A stretch of DNA of 51,449 nucleotides, taken from assembly GCA_021733795.1 (NCBI GenBank), contig JAIPKB010000016.1:1-51449 (forward strand). Direction: 5' to 3'. Source of the DNA: Akkermansiaceae bacterium. Its GTDB lineage: Bacteria; Verrucomicrobiota; Verrucomicrobiia; Verrucomicrobiales; Akkermansiaceae. The notes under the pieces were generated by a model that did no database searches, was not told the origin of the DNA, and worked only from the letters and a program-made list of their open reading frames with translations. The translations under genes and the position numbers were made by a program. Of the stretch, positions 1 through 8,692 are shown piece after piece; the stretch's first letter is position 1, and each line of letters opens with the position of its first letter.

Positions 1-105
<105 letters not shown>

Positions 106-368
106 TAGCAACTGCCCCCCATCACGTCCAGCTTGACTGGATAATTAAACAAAAAACTCAATCAATCCAATTATTCCATATACTTTTCCTCTTTTTCCCT
201 TGTGCTCACAGTTGGGAAATTTTATCCTCCGGGATTCTGCGAATCTTCCTTGAGCAAACCATGTGGGTCAAGCCCCCGGCCTTAAGGCCAATTTCCCGGC
301 AATAATCAGCGATTCAGTGTGTGGCGTCGGCCTCATGCCGGATCTTCGAGCAACCCCCCGTCAGTCCC

Positions 369-1119
369 ATGAAACATTCGCCCCTCCCTTGTCCCCTCGT
401 CGTTGCAGCATCCATCCTGCTTGCTACTGCATGCCACCTGGAAGCCGCCAGCAATGTCACCGTCAGTGACGCCCCGACCTCGGGTGGCACCTTCAACTCG
501 GGCAACCCGAACGTCTTCACTCCCACCGCTGCCGCCGCCGTGGCGGACAAAAACGCCATCCAGATGTCCCTGAATGATGGTATCCCGGTCACCGTCGGCA
601 GCGCCAGCGCGGCGGGTGGCGAAGGGGATCTCACCGTCGCCAGCCCGATCGCCAAGACCGCCGGAGCCGACAGCACCCTCACCCTGGATGCCTTCCGCGA
701 TCTGGCGCTCAACGCGGCGGTTTCCTCGAGCATCGGCAAGCTGCCGCTGGCGCTGACCGCCGGGCGGGCCATCGCCTCATCAGCACCAGTTGCCTCCAAT
801 GGCGGCGACATCACCATCGACACCGTCCAGCCGTTCACGCTCGGTGGCGCGCTCAACGCCGGAGCCGGGCAGGTCCTGCTGCAGTCCGGCAGCCTCGCAT
901 CCGCCACTCCGCAGACCGTCACCGCCGCCAGCGTGCAGGTCGCCAGTGGTGCGGCTTGGAACACGCGGCGTCATCTACGGTGCCAGGTGGAGTACGGATC
1001 TGTCAGCGGGGAGTTGGCAGGCCCTGCCGGACCTCGGCACCGGCCTGAACCACATCTTCATGGTGCCGATCGAGGCCCGCGCCGCGATCTACCTGCAACT
1101 GACGGTCACCCAACCGTGA
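369..1119 (+). pseudogene. Frameshifted remnant of a secreted surface/filamentous-haemagglutinin-like protein
   Basis: A reading frame starts at ATG 369 with a Sec signal peptide (basic MKH, hydrophobic stretch, cleavage near EAAS). It continues with Thr/Ala/Gly-rich beta-repeat sequence such as GGDITIDTVQPF and GAGQVLLQSGSLAS, typical of autotransporter or haemagglutinin-like repeats in Verrucomicrobiota and filamentous haemagglutinins. Around position 955 the meaningful sequence shifts to the +1 frame. There it reads RGVIYGARWSTDLSAGSWQ and ends LQLTVTQP at the stop 1117-1119, which resembles the C-terminal end of large secreted proteins in this phylum. The two halves together make only about 250 residues, far less than usual for such proteins. 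I infer a large internal deletion plus a frameshift. Confidence 0.6.
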
Positions 1120-1161
1120 GTGCCCATCATCAGGGTTTCACTCGGCGCGAGACGCACCGAA

Positions 1162-1248
1162 GACGGCCTGCGGCGGGACGCCACAGCCACGACGGCCTGC
1201 GGCGGGACCCCACAGCCACGACGGCCTGCGGCGGGACGCCACAGCCAC
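1162..1248. repeat. Three tandem copies of a 29-bp GC-rich unit
   Basis: Units at 1162-1190, 1191-1219 and 1220-1248 each begin GACGGCCTGCGGCGGGAC and end CCACAGCCAC. The middle copy differs by one base (GACCC instead of GACGC). The array follows directly after the decayed surface-protein gene and is not within a convincing gene. It is directly repeated with no spacer, so it is not a CRISPR array. Confidence 0.95.
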
Positions 1249-1408
1249 GGTGGTGGCGGCGGAGGTGCGGGAATTGGTGGGGGAGGTGCCTTTCCGCGCC
1301 AGACCGCGCCGAATTGGCGGCCTTTTAGGCACCCTGAACGAAACCCATCACTGGCTGGACGACGCAGAAGTCAGCCGCAGACCTGCGGGTGGAGGTTTTT
1401 GTAGGATT

Positions 1409-1630
1409 TCACCTACCCAATGCCACGGTGAATTCCTCCACGCTCACCCCCGCTTGTTTCAGAATCCCACCGAGTGTGGCGGTTTTGATTTCCGCGTGCA
1501 TGGGAACCACACAGCCGGATCCGCCACGCCGCATCACCACATGACTGCCGCGCTGGCGGGCCTCCTCGAATCCCAGGTGCCCGAGCGCCTTGCGGCATTC
1601 TTTGCCGCTAACAACCGGCAGCTTGGGCAT
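1409..1630 (-). CDS. hicA: HicA-family mRNA interferase toxin
   Basis: This 73-residue protein matches the HicA (YcfA) family: small, basic, a double-stranded-RNA-binding-like fold, with the catalytic histidine in the GSH motif (His30) followed by VVMRRGG. HicA toxins cleave mRNA when free of antitoxin. The length is typical. Its ATG (1630) lies inside the 3' end of the upstream hicB, overlapping by 23 bases, so the two are translationally coupled with the antitoxin gene first. The family match is clear; toxin activity is inferred. Confidence 0.88.
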   Translation of the reverse strand: MPKLPVVSGKECRKALGHLGFEEARQRGSHVVMRRGGSGCVVPMHAEIKTATLGGILKQAGVSVEEFTVALGR

Positions 1631-1826
1631 GGGAAACTTCGAAACAGGTTAAAACCGCAGGGTGTTTGGATGTCATCGGGAAGACCTCGAGATAGAGTTC
1701 CGTGGCCTCCCGCAGGTTGGCCATGGCCTCGTCGAAGGTCTGGCCCTGGGTGGTGGTGCCCGTTTCCGGATTAAAGGCCACATAGCCGCCTTCTTCGGCT
1801 TCGGTGATGACAGCGCTGAAAATCAT
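1608..1826 (-). CDS. hicB: HicB-family antitoxin (short form)
   Basis: The 72-residue product begins MIFSAVITEAEEGGYVA and continues NPETGTTTQGQTFDEAMANL, the partial RNase-H-like fold of HicB antitoxins, which bind and neutralise HicA. It ends soon after this domain with no C-terminal ribbon-helix-helix or HTH domain, so it is the short HicB type. I chose the ATG at 1826 rather than an in-frame start at 1877 because homologues start there and a promoter-like pair sits immediately upstream. A perfect 13-bp tandem repeat further upstream (1863-1888) could be its operator. Confidence 0.85.
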   Translation of the reverse strand: MIFSAVITEAEEGGYVAFNPETGTTTQGQTFDEAMANLREATELYLEVFPMTSKHPAVLTCFEVSHAQAAGC

Positions 1827-1832
1827 GGCTTG

Positions 1833-1860
1833 AGCATAGCTTGGCAAACTCCCATTGCAA
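1833..1860 (-). promoter_or_regulatory. Candidate hicBA promoter, predicting a leaderless mRNA
   Basis: On the minus strand TTGCAA (1855-1860) is followed after 16 bases by TATGCT (1833-1838), then CAAGCC and the hicB ATG. The -10 element is only six bases from the start codon, so a normal start site would fall on or beside the A of ATG. No Shine-Dalgarno is present. Both hexamers are imperfect, so this is a candidate only. Confidence 0.4.
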
Positions 1861-1862
1861 GT

Positions 1863-1888
1863 ATTTACGTCACTCATTTACGTCACTC
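1863..1888. repeat. Perfect 13-bp tandem repeat upstream of hicBA, possible operator
   Basis: ATTTACGTCACTC occurs twice with no gap (1863-1875 and 1876-1888). It sits directly upstream of the predicted -35 element of the toxin-antitoxin operon. Direct repeats in this position are common binding sites of autoregulators, but binding here is inferred. Confidence 0.7.
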
Positions 1889-1947
1889 GGGGCTTGGCGC
1901 TTGCAATTTGAGCGAGGGATTTAAATGACAGTCAGTCGCTGACCCCA

Positions 1948-4653
1948 TTAGGGTTCCAGCAGCGCCCGGACGGTGGCGGGGTCGAGGCCGGTGGCGAGGT
2001 CGGTGTTGGCGAGGATGCCGGCGGCGAGTTTGCCTTTTTCCTGCTGCAACTTGTGGATGCGCTCCTCAACGGTGTCCTGGCAGAGCAGTTTGTGGACGAA
2101 CACCGGCTTGTCCTGGCCGATGCGGTAGGCGCGGTCGGTCGCCTGGGCCTCGGCGGCGGGATTCCACCAGGGGTCGTAGTGGATCACGGTGTCGGCAGCA
2201 GTTAGATTGAGGCCGGTGCCGCCGGCTTTCAGGGAAATCAGGAACAACGGGATCCTGCCGGTCTGGAAATCCTCCACCAGCTTGCCGCGGTCCTTGGAGG
2301 CACCGGTGAGTTTCAGATAGGGCACGCCCGTGCGTTCCAGATGCTCGGCGATCAGCGCCAGCATGGTGGTGAATTGGGAGAACAACAGGATCCGGCGGCC
2401 CTCCTCGACCAGCAACTCCAACAGCTCGGTCAGGAAATCGAGTTTCGCGGATTCACGGACGTGGTGGGAGAACTCATCGGGCAGCAGGCGGGGATCGCAA
2501 CAGATCTGGCGGAGTTTGAGCAGGGCATCGAGGAAGACGATCTGCGATTGTCCCAGGCCGCGGGCGGCGATCGCCTGGCGGACGCGCTTGTCCATGGTGG
2601 CGCGGACCGTTTCGTAGAGGTCTTTTTGCGAGGTGTGGAGTTCGATGAGGTGGACCAGCTCGGTTTTGGGCGGGAGTTCGGTGGCCACCTGGTCCTTGGT
2701 GCGGCGGAGGATGAGCGGGCCCACGCGGCGTTTGAGCGCCTCGTTGCGTTCGGCGTCGCCGTCCTTTTCGATGGGTTTGCGGTAGCGGCTGTTGAACAGC
2801 TCCTCGCTGCCGAGGAAGCCGGGAATCAGGAAGCGCATCAGGCTCCACAACTCGCCGAGGTGGTTCTCGATCGGCGTGCCGGAGAGGCAAAGCCGGTTGG
2901 CGGCCCGGAGTTTGCAGGCGGCCTGGGCGACCTTGGCCCGCGGGTTTTTGATATTCTGCGCCTCATCGAGCGCCACCAGGTGGAACGTCACCGTGGCAAG
3001 TTTGGCGATGTCCCGCTGGAGCAGGGCGAACGAGGTGAGCACCAGATCGGCGTGGGGGATCGAGCGGAAGTAGCGGCCGCGGTCCGGCCCGGCGAGGACC
3101 AGCACCCGGAGGGTGGGGGTGAACTTGAGCGCCTCCGCCCGCCAGTTGGGCACCACCGAGGTGGGGGCCACCACCAGCGCGGGGTTCCCGCCGCTGCGTC
3201 CGGAGTCCTTTTCGGTTAGGATGTGGGTGAGGGTCTGGAGGGTCTTGCCCAGGCCCATGTCATCGGCCAGGATGCCGTGCAGGCCGTGGGTGGCGAGAAA
3301 CTGCATCCAGCGGAAACCCGCGAGTTGGTAGTCGCGCAGGGTGGCCCGCACGCCGGCGGGGGGCGGCAGCGGCTCGATTCCGGAGAAATCCCGCAGTTTG
3401 GCGGCCAGCACGGAAAGTTCCGACGGCGGGGTCACGCCCAGCTCCGCCATCCCCGCCACGGCGGCCGCATCCAGCAGGTGGAGCCGCGCGCGGTCCGGGA
3501 ACCTCGGGTCCAACAACGCCGCCAGATGGTGGAGGATGAGCCGCACCCGGCCGACCGGCAGGCGCAGGGCGTCGCCCCCCGGCAACGGCACGTAAACATG
3601 GCCGGAGGACGGACGGTCCAGCGTTTCCTGGAGGAAGTCGCTCTCTAGCAACCTGGCCAGGATTGGCAGCAGGTCGTGGCTCTGGCCGGCCACCTCGAAG
3701 CCCACCGACAGGCTGAACCAGCCGCCGGACTCGGGCTCCAACGTGCTGTCCCAGGCGTCCGGATCGGCGGCGAACACCCGGTGGCCCACATTGTCATCGA
3801 TGATGACCCGCCACCCGGCCTGCTCGAGGCGCTCGACCATTTCGCCGCGGAACTGGAACCAGAAATCGTCGATTGGGACGCGGCCCGGATCGGGGAACCA
3901 GAGGTCGGTTTCCGGTTCGCGGGCGGAGGGTCTGCGGTGGAGGTTGAGGATGAAGCGCCAGGCCGGGTTGGAATGGAGTGACGAGAGGCCGGTATCGCGG
4001 AGTTGCTGGACGGCGGTGTTTTCGGCCGCGGCATCGTGGATGAGGGTGGCGGAGCCGCCGTCCGGGCGGGTGACGGTGCTGGTCCAGTCCGGTGCGGCCG
4101 AGCGCAGCGTGCTACGATGGACATCGTAGATGGCGGTGGCGGTGGCGGAGATCCAGAACTCCGGCTCCGGCTGGCCGAGCGATTTGAGCAGCAGCCGGGT
4201 ATTGCGATCGGTGGGTTGGCGGGTGACGTGCAACTCGAATGCCGGCTGAAACGTCAACTGCGGCAGGTCGGGCGGGGGCTCCTTGGGCCGTTCACGCGGC
4301 CGGGGCAGGCTGGCGGCGACGGCGGCGGCCACGGTCCGCCCGGCGAGGCGCTGTGGGTCGCGTTCGCGAGAAGCCTTGAGCAGAATGGCGGCGGCATGAT
4401 GGCAGTAAGCCCCCACTTCACACGAGCACGAGCTTTCCAAATCCCACGTACTGCCGCCACCCCAGGCATTCACCTCGGTTTCCTCGCCGCCAACGGTGGC
4501 GGCCAAGGTGACGGAATCCACGCCGGCAACCTCCAACCGCAGGTCGCGGACCTTGGAAACCAGCGATCCCGCGGCAGCGAGCAGCTCGTCATCGAAGCGG
4601 TCCCGCCAACGGCAGTCATGAAGCAGAGTATGGATGTCCGGAGCGTCTGGCAC
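1948..4653 (-). CDS. SWIM zinc-finger SNF2-family helicase/ATPase
   Basis: This 901-residue protein has an N-terminal SWIM zinc finger (C76-x-C78, then C84-x-H86). The C-terminal half is a full SNF2 motor: motif I DDMGLGKTLQT near residue 462, a DEAQ box in DEAQNIKN, SGTPIENHLGELWSL, and the C-terminal lobe with GGTGLNLTAADTVIHYDPWWNP and QATDRAYRIGQ. SNF2 proteins translocate on duplex DNA and remodel protein-DNA or polymerase-DNA complexes. SWIM-SNF2 fusions are widespread in bacteria with poorly defined roles. Translation starts at GTG 4653, 12 bases after a TAGGCT -10 element. It is transcribed divergently from terC. Confidence 0.93.
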   Translation of the reverse strand: MPDAPDIHTLLHDCRWRDRFDDELLAAAGSLVSKVRDLRLEVAGVDSVTLAATVGGEETEVNAWGGGSTWDLESSCSCEVGAYCHHAAAILLKASRERDPQRLAGRTVAAAVAASLPRPRERPKEPPPDLPQLTFQPAFELHVTRQPTDRNTRLLLKSLGQPEPEFWISATATAIYDVHRSTLRSAAPDWTSTVTRPDGGSATLIHDAAAENTAVQQLRDTGLSSLHSNPAWRFILNLHRRPSAREPETDLWFPDPGRVPIDDFWFQFRGEMVERLEQAGWRVIIDDNVGHRVFAADPDAWDSTLEPESGGWFSLSVGFEVAGQSHDLLPILARLLESDFLQETLDRPSSGHVYVPLPGGDALRLPVGRVRLILHHLAALLDPRFPDRARLHLLDAAAVAGMAELGVTPPSELSVLAAKLRDFSGIEPLPPPAGVRATLRDYQLAGFRWMQFLATHGLHGILADDMGLGKTLQTLTHILTEKDSGRSGGNPALVVAPTSVVPNWRAEALKFTPTLRVLVLAGPDRGRYFRSIPHADLVLTSFALLQRDIAKLATVTFHLVALDEAQNIKNPRAKVAQAACKLRAANRLCLSGTPIENHLGELWSLMRFLIPGFLGSEELFNSRYRKPIEKDGDAERNEALKRRVGPLILRRTKDQVATELPPKTELVHLIELHTSQKDLYETVRATMDKRVRQAIAARGLGQSQIVFLDALLKLRQICCDPRLLPDEFSHHVRESAKLDFLTELLELLVEEGRRILLFSQFTTMLALIAEHLERTGVPYLKLTGASKDRGKLVEDFQTGRIPLFLISLKAGGTGLNLTAADTVIHYDPWWNPAAEAQATDRAYRIGQDKPVFVHKLLCQDTVEERIHKLQQEKGKLAAGILANTDLATGLDPATVRALLEP

Positions 4654-4665
4654 GGGTTGCGCGGG

Positions 4666-4695
4666 AGCCTAGCCCCAAATCCGCCCGATGGCCAA
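4666..4695 (-). promoter_or_regulatory. Candidate promoter of the SNF2 gene
   Basis: Minus strand: TTGGCC (4690-4695), 18-base spacer, TAGGCT (4666-4671), then 12 bases to the GTG start. The same TAGGCT hexamer occurs in the divergent terC promoter and before the macroglobulin gene. Confidence 0.45.
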
Positions 4696-4714
4696 TCGAA
4701 ATGACGGGATTGGC

Positions 4715-4743
4715 TTGGCAAGCCGAATCGCTCCGGGTAGGCT
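4715..4743 (+). promoter_or_regulatory. Candidate terC promoter
   Basis: TTGGCA (4715-4720), a 17-base spacer and TAGGCT (4738-4743) precede the terC ATG by 18 bases. The short leader leaves no room for a manganese (yybP-ykoY) riboswitch, which often precedes TerC genes elsewhere, and I see none. Confidence 0.45.
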
Positions 4744-4761
4744 CGGCAACCGCCACCACCC

Positions 4762-5598
4762 ATGTCCCTGCAAGAACTGCTCAACGGCCTTCCCGTGATC
4801 GCCAGCCTCGTTGTCATCGAGGGGCTGCTTTCCGTTGACAACGTGTTGGGAATTGCCGCGCTGGCCAAGGAACTTCCGGTTCGCCAACAAAAGATCGCGA
4901 TCCGGCTGGGGCTGGCGGGTGCCTATTTGTTCCGGGTGGTGGCATTGTTTTTCGTGGCCCAGCTGATCGCCAACACCTGGGTCCGCTGGCTGGGGGCCGG
5001 CTACCTGATCTGGCTGATGTGCGCCCACCTGACCCGGCATGACGCGCAGGAGGGAGCCGGCAAGTCAAAGGTAGTGGCCGCGTCCCTGGCAGGAGCCCTG
5101 CTCCAAATCGGCCTGATGGACCTGAGCCTGAGCATTGACAACGTGATCGCGGCGGTGGCGCTGGCACCGAAGGACCCCGCCACCCAACTGCCGGTGATGT
5201 GGCCGATTTACGCCGGCGTGTTCATTGCCATCCTGGCGTTGCAGGCGATCGCACCCCACGCGATGAAGCTGCTCCGCAAATACCCGGTGCTCGAGCCCAC
5301 CGCGTTCATCCTGATCGGGCTGGTGGGTGGTGTCCTGATCTACGAGGAAGCCTATCACCTGATCATCGGCGAGGTGCTCCACATCCCGCCTTATTTCAAA
5401 TTTGTGGTGATCTTGGGAGTGATCTGGGTGGCGCTGTTGTATTCGGCGAGCGACCGCGTGCGGCGACTGCTGCGGCCGCTCATCCGGATTGCCAAACCGC
5501 TGATGCGGGCCTTCGCCTGGGTGGTCGGTTTGTGCTTCAGACCTCTGGTCTGGCTGGCCGTGCTGGCCCGCAACGCCTGGGGAAATAAAGAGGCCTGA
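4762..5598 (+). CDS. TerC/YjbE-family integral membrane protein
   Basis: The 278-residue protein is almost entirely hydrophobic, with about seven membrane segments. It carries the two internally repeated acidic signatures of the TerC family: LLSVDNVLGIAAL near residue 22 and LSIDNVIAAVALA near residue 120. Members have been linked to tellurium resistance and to metal (notably manganese) export that supplies exoenzymes. The actual substrate here cannot be read from the sequence. A basic C-terminal region (RVRRLLRPLIRIAK) lies on the cytoplasmic side. There is no Shine-Dalgarno; the ATG follows CCACCACCC. Confidence 0.88.
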   Translation: MSLQELLNGLPVIASLVVIEGLLSVDNVLGIAALAKELPVRQQKIAIRLGLAGAYLFRVVALFFVAQLIANTWVRWLGAGYLIWLMCAHLTRHDAQEGAGKSKVVAASLAGALLQIGLMDLSLSIDNVIAAVALAPKDPATQLPVMWPIYAGVFIAILALQAIAPHAMKLLRKYPVLEPTAFILIGLVGGVLIYEEAYHLIIGEVLHIPPYFKFVVILGVIWVALLYSASDRVRRLLRPLIRIAKPLMRAFAWVVGLCFRPLVWLAVLARNAWGNKEA

Positions 5599-5607
5599 TT
5601 CTCTAGC

Positions 5608-5654
5608 GAGGCTTCGCCTCAGACCCAAGACGACAAGACCCAAGACCCAAGACG
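5608..5654. other. Small hairpin and AGACCCAA repeats between convergent genes
   Basis: GAGGC-TTC-GCCTC (5608-5620) can form a 5-bp stem and is followed by three copies of AGACCCAA (5621, 5636, 5643). It lies between the convergent 3' ends of terC and priA, so it may act as a bidirectional terminator, but there is no T-run. Confidence 0.35.
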
Positions 5655-5710
5655 AAGAATTTGACCTAACGACAACACATTCCAGGTTTCAAGGACTCGA
5701 GCTGGCACTC

Positions 5711-7936
5711 CTACGAGAAACTCAGCGCGTCCATGTCAAACACCACGGTGACATCCTCCGGCAGACTGGTCCGCCCGAGCACCGCCTGGACATGCCGGCT
5801 CAACGCCCGCGCCCGGGTGGCCCGCAACACCAGCTGGAACCGGAACTGACCGTGGGAGCGGGTCAGCGGAGCCGGCAGCACCTCGCCTAACATAATCCCT
5901 TCCGGCAGGTTCTCCTTGAGCCGCAAGTGCAGGGTTTGCAGCGTGAACTCCGCCCGCCGCTCGTGATTCGACCGCGCCGTAAGCACCGCACAATGCCCAT
6001 ACGGCGGAAACCCGAACTGCCGTCGGCACTCCAACTCCTGCTCGGAAAACCCGTCGAAATCATGCCGCCGCGAAAACTGGATCGACGGTGAATGCGGGGT
6101 GAATGTCTGTACGATCACCTCGCCCTCGACATCGCCGCGGCCCGCCCGGCCGGCCACCTGCGTGAGCAACTGGAATGTCCGCTCACCCGCCCGGAAATCC
6201 GGCATGTGCAGACCCAGGTCCGCATTGAGGATGCCCACCAGCGTCACATTCGGGAAATGCAGCCCCTTGGCAATCATCTGGGTGCCGATCAAGATATCAA
6301 TCCGGTGGCTCTTGAACGCGTTGAGCGTATCGCGCAGCGCGTGTTTACGGCGCATCGCGTCGGCATCGATCCGGGCGAATTTCGCCTTGGGCAGCAATTT
6401 CGCCAGCACTTCCTCCACCTTCTGCGTGCCATACCCCTGCAGGATGATCGCCGGATCCCGGCACTCCGGGCACTTCCGCGGCACCACCGCCTGATGCCCG
6501 CAAACATGGCACACCAGGCGCTCGTCCGTCCGGTGATAGGTCAGCGCCACCGCACAATGCGGACACTGGCAGACATGCCCGCAGGCCGGGCACTGCAGCG
6601 ACCGCGCGAAACCGCGACGGTTGAGAAACAGGATCGACTGCTCGCCACGCTCCAAGCGCTGCTCCAGCCCGGTCCGCAGCGGATCGGATAGAATCGGCGA
6701 CGCCCCCTTGTGCTTGGTCGCCTCCAAGCGCATGTCCACCACCCGCACCATCGGCATCGACTGACCATCCACCCGTTCATCGAGCCGCAGCAGGTCGTAT
6801 TTCCCCAGCTGGGTGTTGTGCCACGATTCCAACGACGGGGTGGCGGACCCCAGCACCACCGCGCACGGTTCGAACGCGGCCCGCAGCACCGCCACATCCC
6901 GCCCGTGGTAACGCGGTGGATTTTCCTGCTTGTAGGTGTTTTCGTGCTCCTCATCCACCAGGATCAACCCCAGCTCCGGCAGCGGCGCAAACACCGCCGA
7001 GCGCGCCCCGATCACGATCCGCGCAATCCCCTTGCGGATCCGGTGCCATTCATCAAACCGCTCGCCCTGCGACAAATGCGAATGCAACACCGCCACCTGG
7101 TCGCGCATCGCCGCGAAACGCGCCTTGAACCGCCGCACCGTCTGGGGCGTCAGTGATATCTCCGGCACCAGCACCAACACGGATTTCCCAAGCTCCAGCG
7201 CCCGCTGGGCCGCCTGCAGGTAGACCTCGGTCTTGCCCGAACCGGTCACACCTAACAATAAGATCGGTTTCGAGGCCGCCGGCTCCGCAACCGCCCGCAA
7301 GACCTGCTCCAGCGCCACCGCCTGCGCCGGATTGAGCACCAGCGGGGTGGACTCCACCTCCTCCGGATCCTCATCCTCCGCCGCATCCGGATCCCGCCTC
7401 ACCTCCTCGCTTTCCATCCGCACGATCCCCGCCTTTTCCAGCGCCTTGAGCACCGGGGCGCTGCCATCCCCCAGCTCCGCCACCGCCAACCTGCCATCCT
7501 CAGCCCCCTGCAACAACACCACCACCGCATGCTGCCGCGGCGCCCGTTTGGCCAGCTTCGCCAGCATCTCCTCCTCCACCGTCCCGGCCAGCACCGCCAC
7601 CCGCCGGGTTTTGGCGGAGTTTTCCTCCGTCCGCACCGCCTCCGGCAACAGCGAGCGCACCACCGCCTCGATATTACATCCATAGTAGTCAGCGATCCAC
7701 TCCCCAGTCCGCAGCAGACAGGCGGTGATCAACGGCTCCGGATCCATCAGCTCCTCGATCTCCCGGATCGCGAAGTCCCCCTGCACCGGCTCCCCCACCG
7801 CCAGCACCGTACCAAGCGCCGACTTCCGCCGCAACGGCACCCGCACCCGGCACCCCGCCCGCACGTCCATGCCCTCGGGAATGGCGTAGTCAAACACCAT
7901 TTCCGAAGAACCATCGATCAACACCCGCGCCGTCAC
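5711..7936 (-). CDS. priA: PriA primosomal helicase N'
   Basis: This replication-restart helicase has the expected order. An N-terminal DNA-binding region (VTARVLIDG, then FDYAIPEGM) comes first, followed by Walker A GVTGSGKTEVY near residue 235. A DEEH box in VDEEHENTYKQ lies near residue 331. A cysteine-rich zinc-binding insert (CPACGHVCQCPHC, then CHVCGH and CPEC) lies near 450-495, and a C-terminal helicase lobe contains TQMIAKGLHFPNV. Length is normal for PriA. I prefer GTG 7936, which aligns with family N-termini; a TTG at 7954 is in frame. Its first 126 bp are duplicated at 9834-9959, and its native promoter (9958-9986) is now separated from it by two inserted genes on the same strand. 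It is therefore probably transcribed by read-through from them. Confidence 0.95.
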   Translation of the reverse strand: MTARVLIDGSSEMVFDYAIPEGMDVRAGCRVRVPLRRKSALGTVLAVGEPVQGDFAIREIEELMDPEPLITACLLRTGEWIADYYGCNIEAVVRSLLPEAVRTEENSAKTRRVAVLAGTVEEEMLAKLAKRAPRQHAVVVLLQGAEDGRLAVAELGDGSAPVLKALEKAGIVRMESEEVRRDPDAAEDEDPEEVESTPLVLNPAQAVALEQVLRAVAEPAASKPILLLGVTGSGKTEVYLQAAQRALELGKSVLVLVPEISLTPQTVRRFKARFAAMRDQVAVLHSHLSQGERFDEWHRIRKGIARIVIGARSAVFAPLPELGLILVDEEHENTYKQENPPRYHGRDVAVLRAAFEPCAVVLGSATPSLESWHNTQLGKYDLLRLDERVDGQSMPMVRVVDMRLEATKHKGASPILSDPLRTGLEQRLERGEQSILFLNRRGFARSLQCPACGHVCQCPHCAVALTYHRTDERLVCHVCGHQAVVPRKCPECRDPAIILQGYGTQKVEEVLAKLLPKAKFARIDADAMRRKHALRDTLNAFKSHRIDILIGTQMIAKGLHFPNVTLVGILNADLGLHMPDFRAGERTFQLLTQVAGRAGRGDVEGEVIVQTFTPHSPSIQFSRRHDFDGFSEQELECRRQFGFPPYGHCAVLTARSNHERRAEFTLQTLHLRLKENLPEGIMLGEVLPAPLTRSHGQFRFQLVLRATRARALSRHVQAVLGRTSLPEDVTVVFDMDALSFS

Positions 7937-7968
7937 GCCCCCACCCTGCCCCAACCACCGCCACCGGC
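7843..7968. repeat. 126-bp direct repeat of the priA 5' end, copy joined to intact priA
   Basis: Positions 7843-7968 match 9834-9959 with three mismatches in 126 bases and no gaps (offset 1,991). The copy includes the priA start codon and roughly the first 31 codons. The two copies bound the AAA/TOPRIM insertion. Confidence 0.97.
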
Positions 7969-8122
7969 CAAGGTGAAAATATCCGGATTTCCAACCTGAA
8001 GAGCCTCGGGCGGGTCAAATCGAGAGGCAGGTGGGGAAGCAGCAAGCACCCGAAGCAGTAAAGCATTGCCAACTGCTGCGGGTCGCTGCTTTCCTGGAGG
8101 CTGGTGGCATCGGGTTGATTGA

Positions 8123-8692
8123 CTAAATTCTCGTCCTGTCCACCAGAGTACGCCAATTCTGACAAGACCACGCAAGTGACGGCGGAATCTTCGGAATCGG
8201 AGCACCAGCCAAACATTTCTTCGCCAGTCCCTTGGCCGCCTCGGCCACATGCCTACCTTGCTTTAGTCGCGGTCCCTCTTTGGATTCGTCGGTTTCTCCG
8301 CCGCGAAGGAAATCAATCCAGTTTTCGAGACGGTCCTTTGCAAAAACAAAAACCACCTGTTCAAACTGCTCCCCGGTGATTCCCGCGTCCTTCGAAACCG
8401 ACCAAAATGCGTCCTTCAACTGGTCGCCATTGTCCATGTCGTGGTCAAGGTCGGCCCACACCATAAGAGTCGTATGCCCGCCTCTATTCAAACATGCTTG
8501 AAGCTCACCGGGCATTCTCGATATCAAAGTCTTCCTCCCGCCGCAATCCACGGGTCGGACGATATTGTTGCCCTCCCAAGGGCGGATCCATGCAGGCTTC
8601 AGAGCCTTCAAAAGACTACGGATGAAGATCGGATCGATACTCCGGCCTTTTTCACCCTCGTGAAGGCAGACGATTTGTGTGCGACTAGACAT
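8123..8692 (-). CDS. TOPRIM-like protein, putative nuclease partner of the AAA ATPase
   Basis: The 189-residue product begins MSSRTQIVCLHEGEKGRS. It has features of a TOPRIM-type fold: a glutamate after the first hydrophobic strand (HEGEKG), an acidic DxD-like motif after a second strand (MVWADLDHDMDNG), and a later KDRLENWIDFL segment resembling the E-W of DUF4276-like proteins. TOPRIM proteins paired with ABC-type AAA ATPases (OLD, Gabija, PARIS) are nucleases in phage defence. I infer that role but cannot assign the exact family. The ATG at 8692 overlaps the AAA stop by eight bases (ATGTCTAG), so translation is coupled. The stop is at 8123, 187 bases upstream of priA on the same strand; positions 7969-8122 hold no other gene. 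Confidence 0.6.
   Translation of the reverse strand: MSSRTQIVCLHEGEKGRSIDPIFIRSLLKALKPAWIRPWEGNNIVRPVDCGGRKTLISRMPGELQACLNRGGHTTLMVWADLDHDMDNGDQLKDAFWSVSKDAGITGEQFEQVVFVFAKDRLENWIDFLRGGETDESKEGPRLKQGRHVAEAAKGLAKKCLAGAPIPKIPPSLAWSCQNWRTLVDRTRI

Noticed and set aside
1162..1248. Possible CRISPR-like array (29-bp repeats)
   Set aside because: The units abut directly with no spacers, and no cas genes are present in the window.
1948..4653. Long opposite-strand reading frames over the SNF2, priA and DUF1254 genes
   Set aside because: They mirror the codon structure of the real genes in high-GC DNA and have no recognisable domains, starts or promoters.
4654..4761. Manganese riboswitch (yybP-ykoY) before terC
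   Set aside because: The predicted leader is only about 12 bases long and no conserved riboswitch core could be found.
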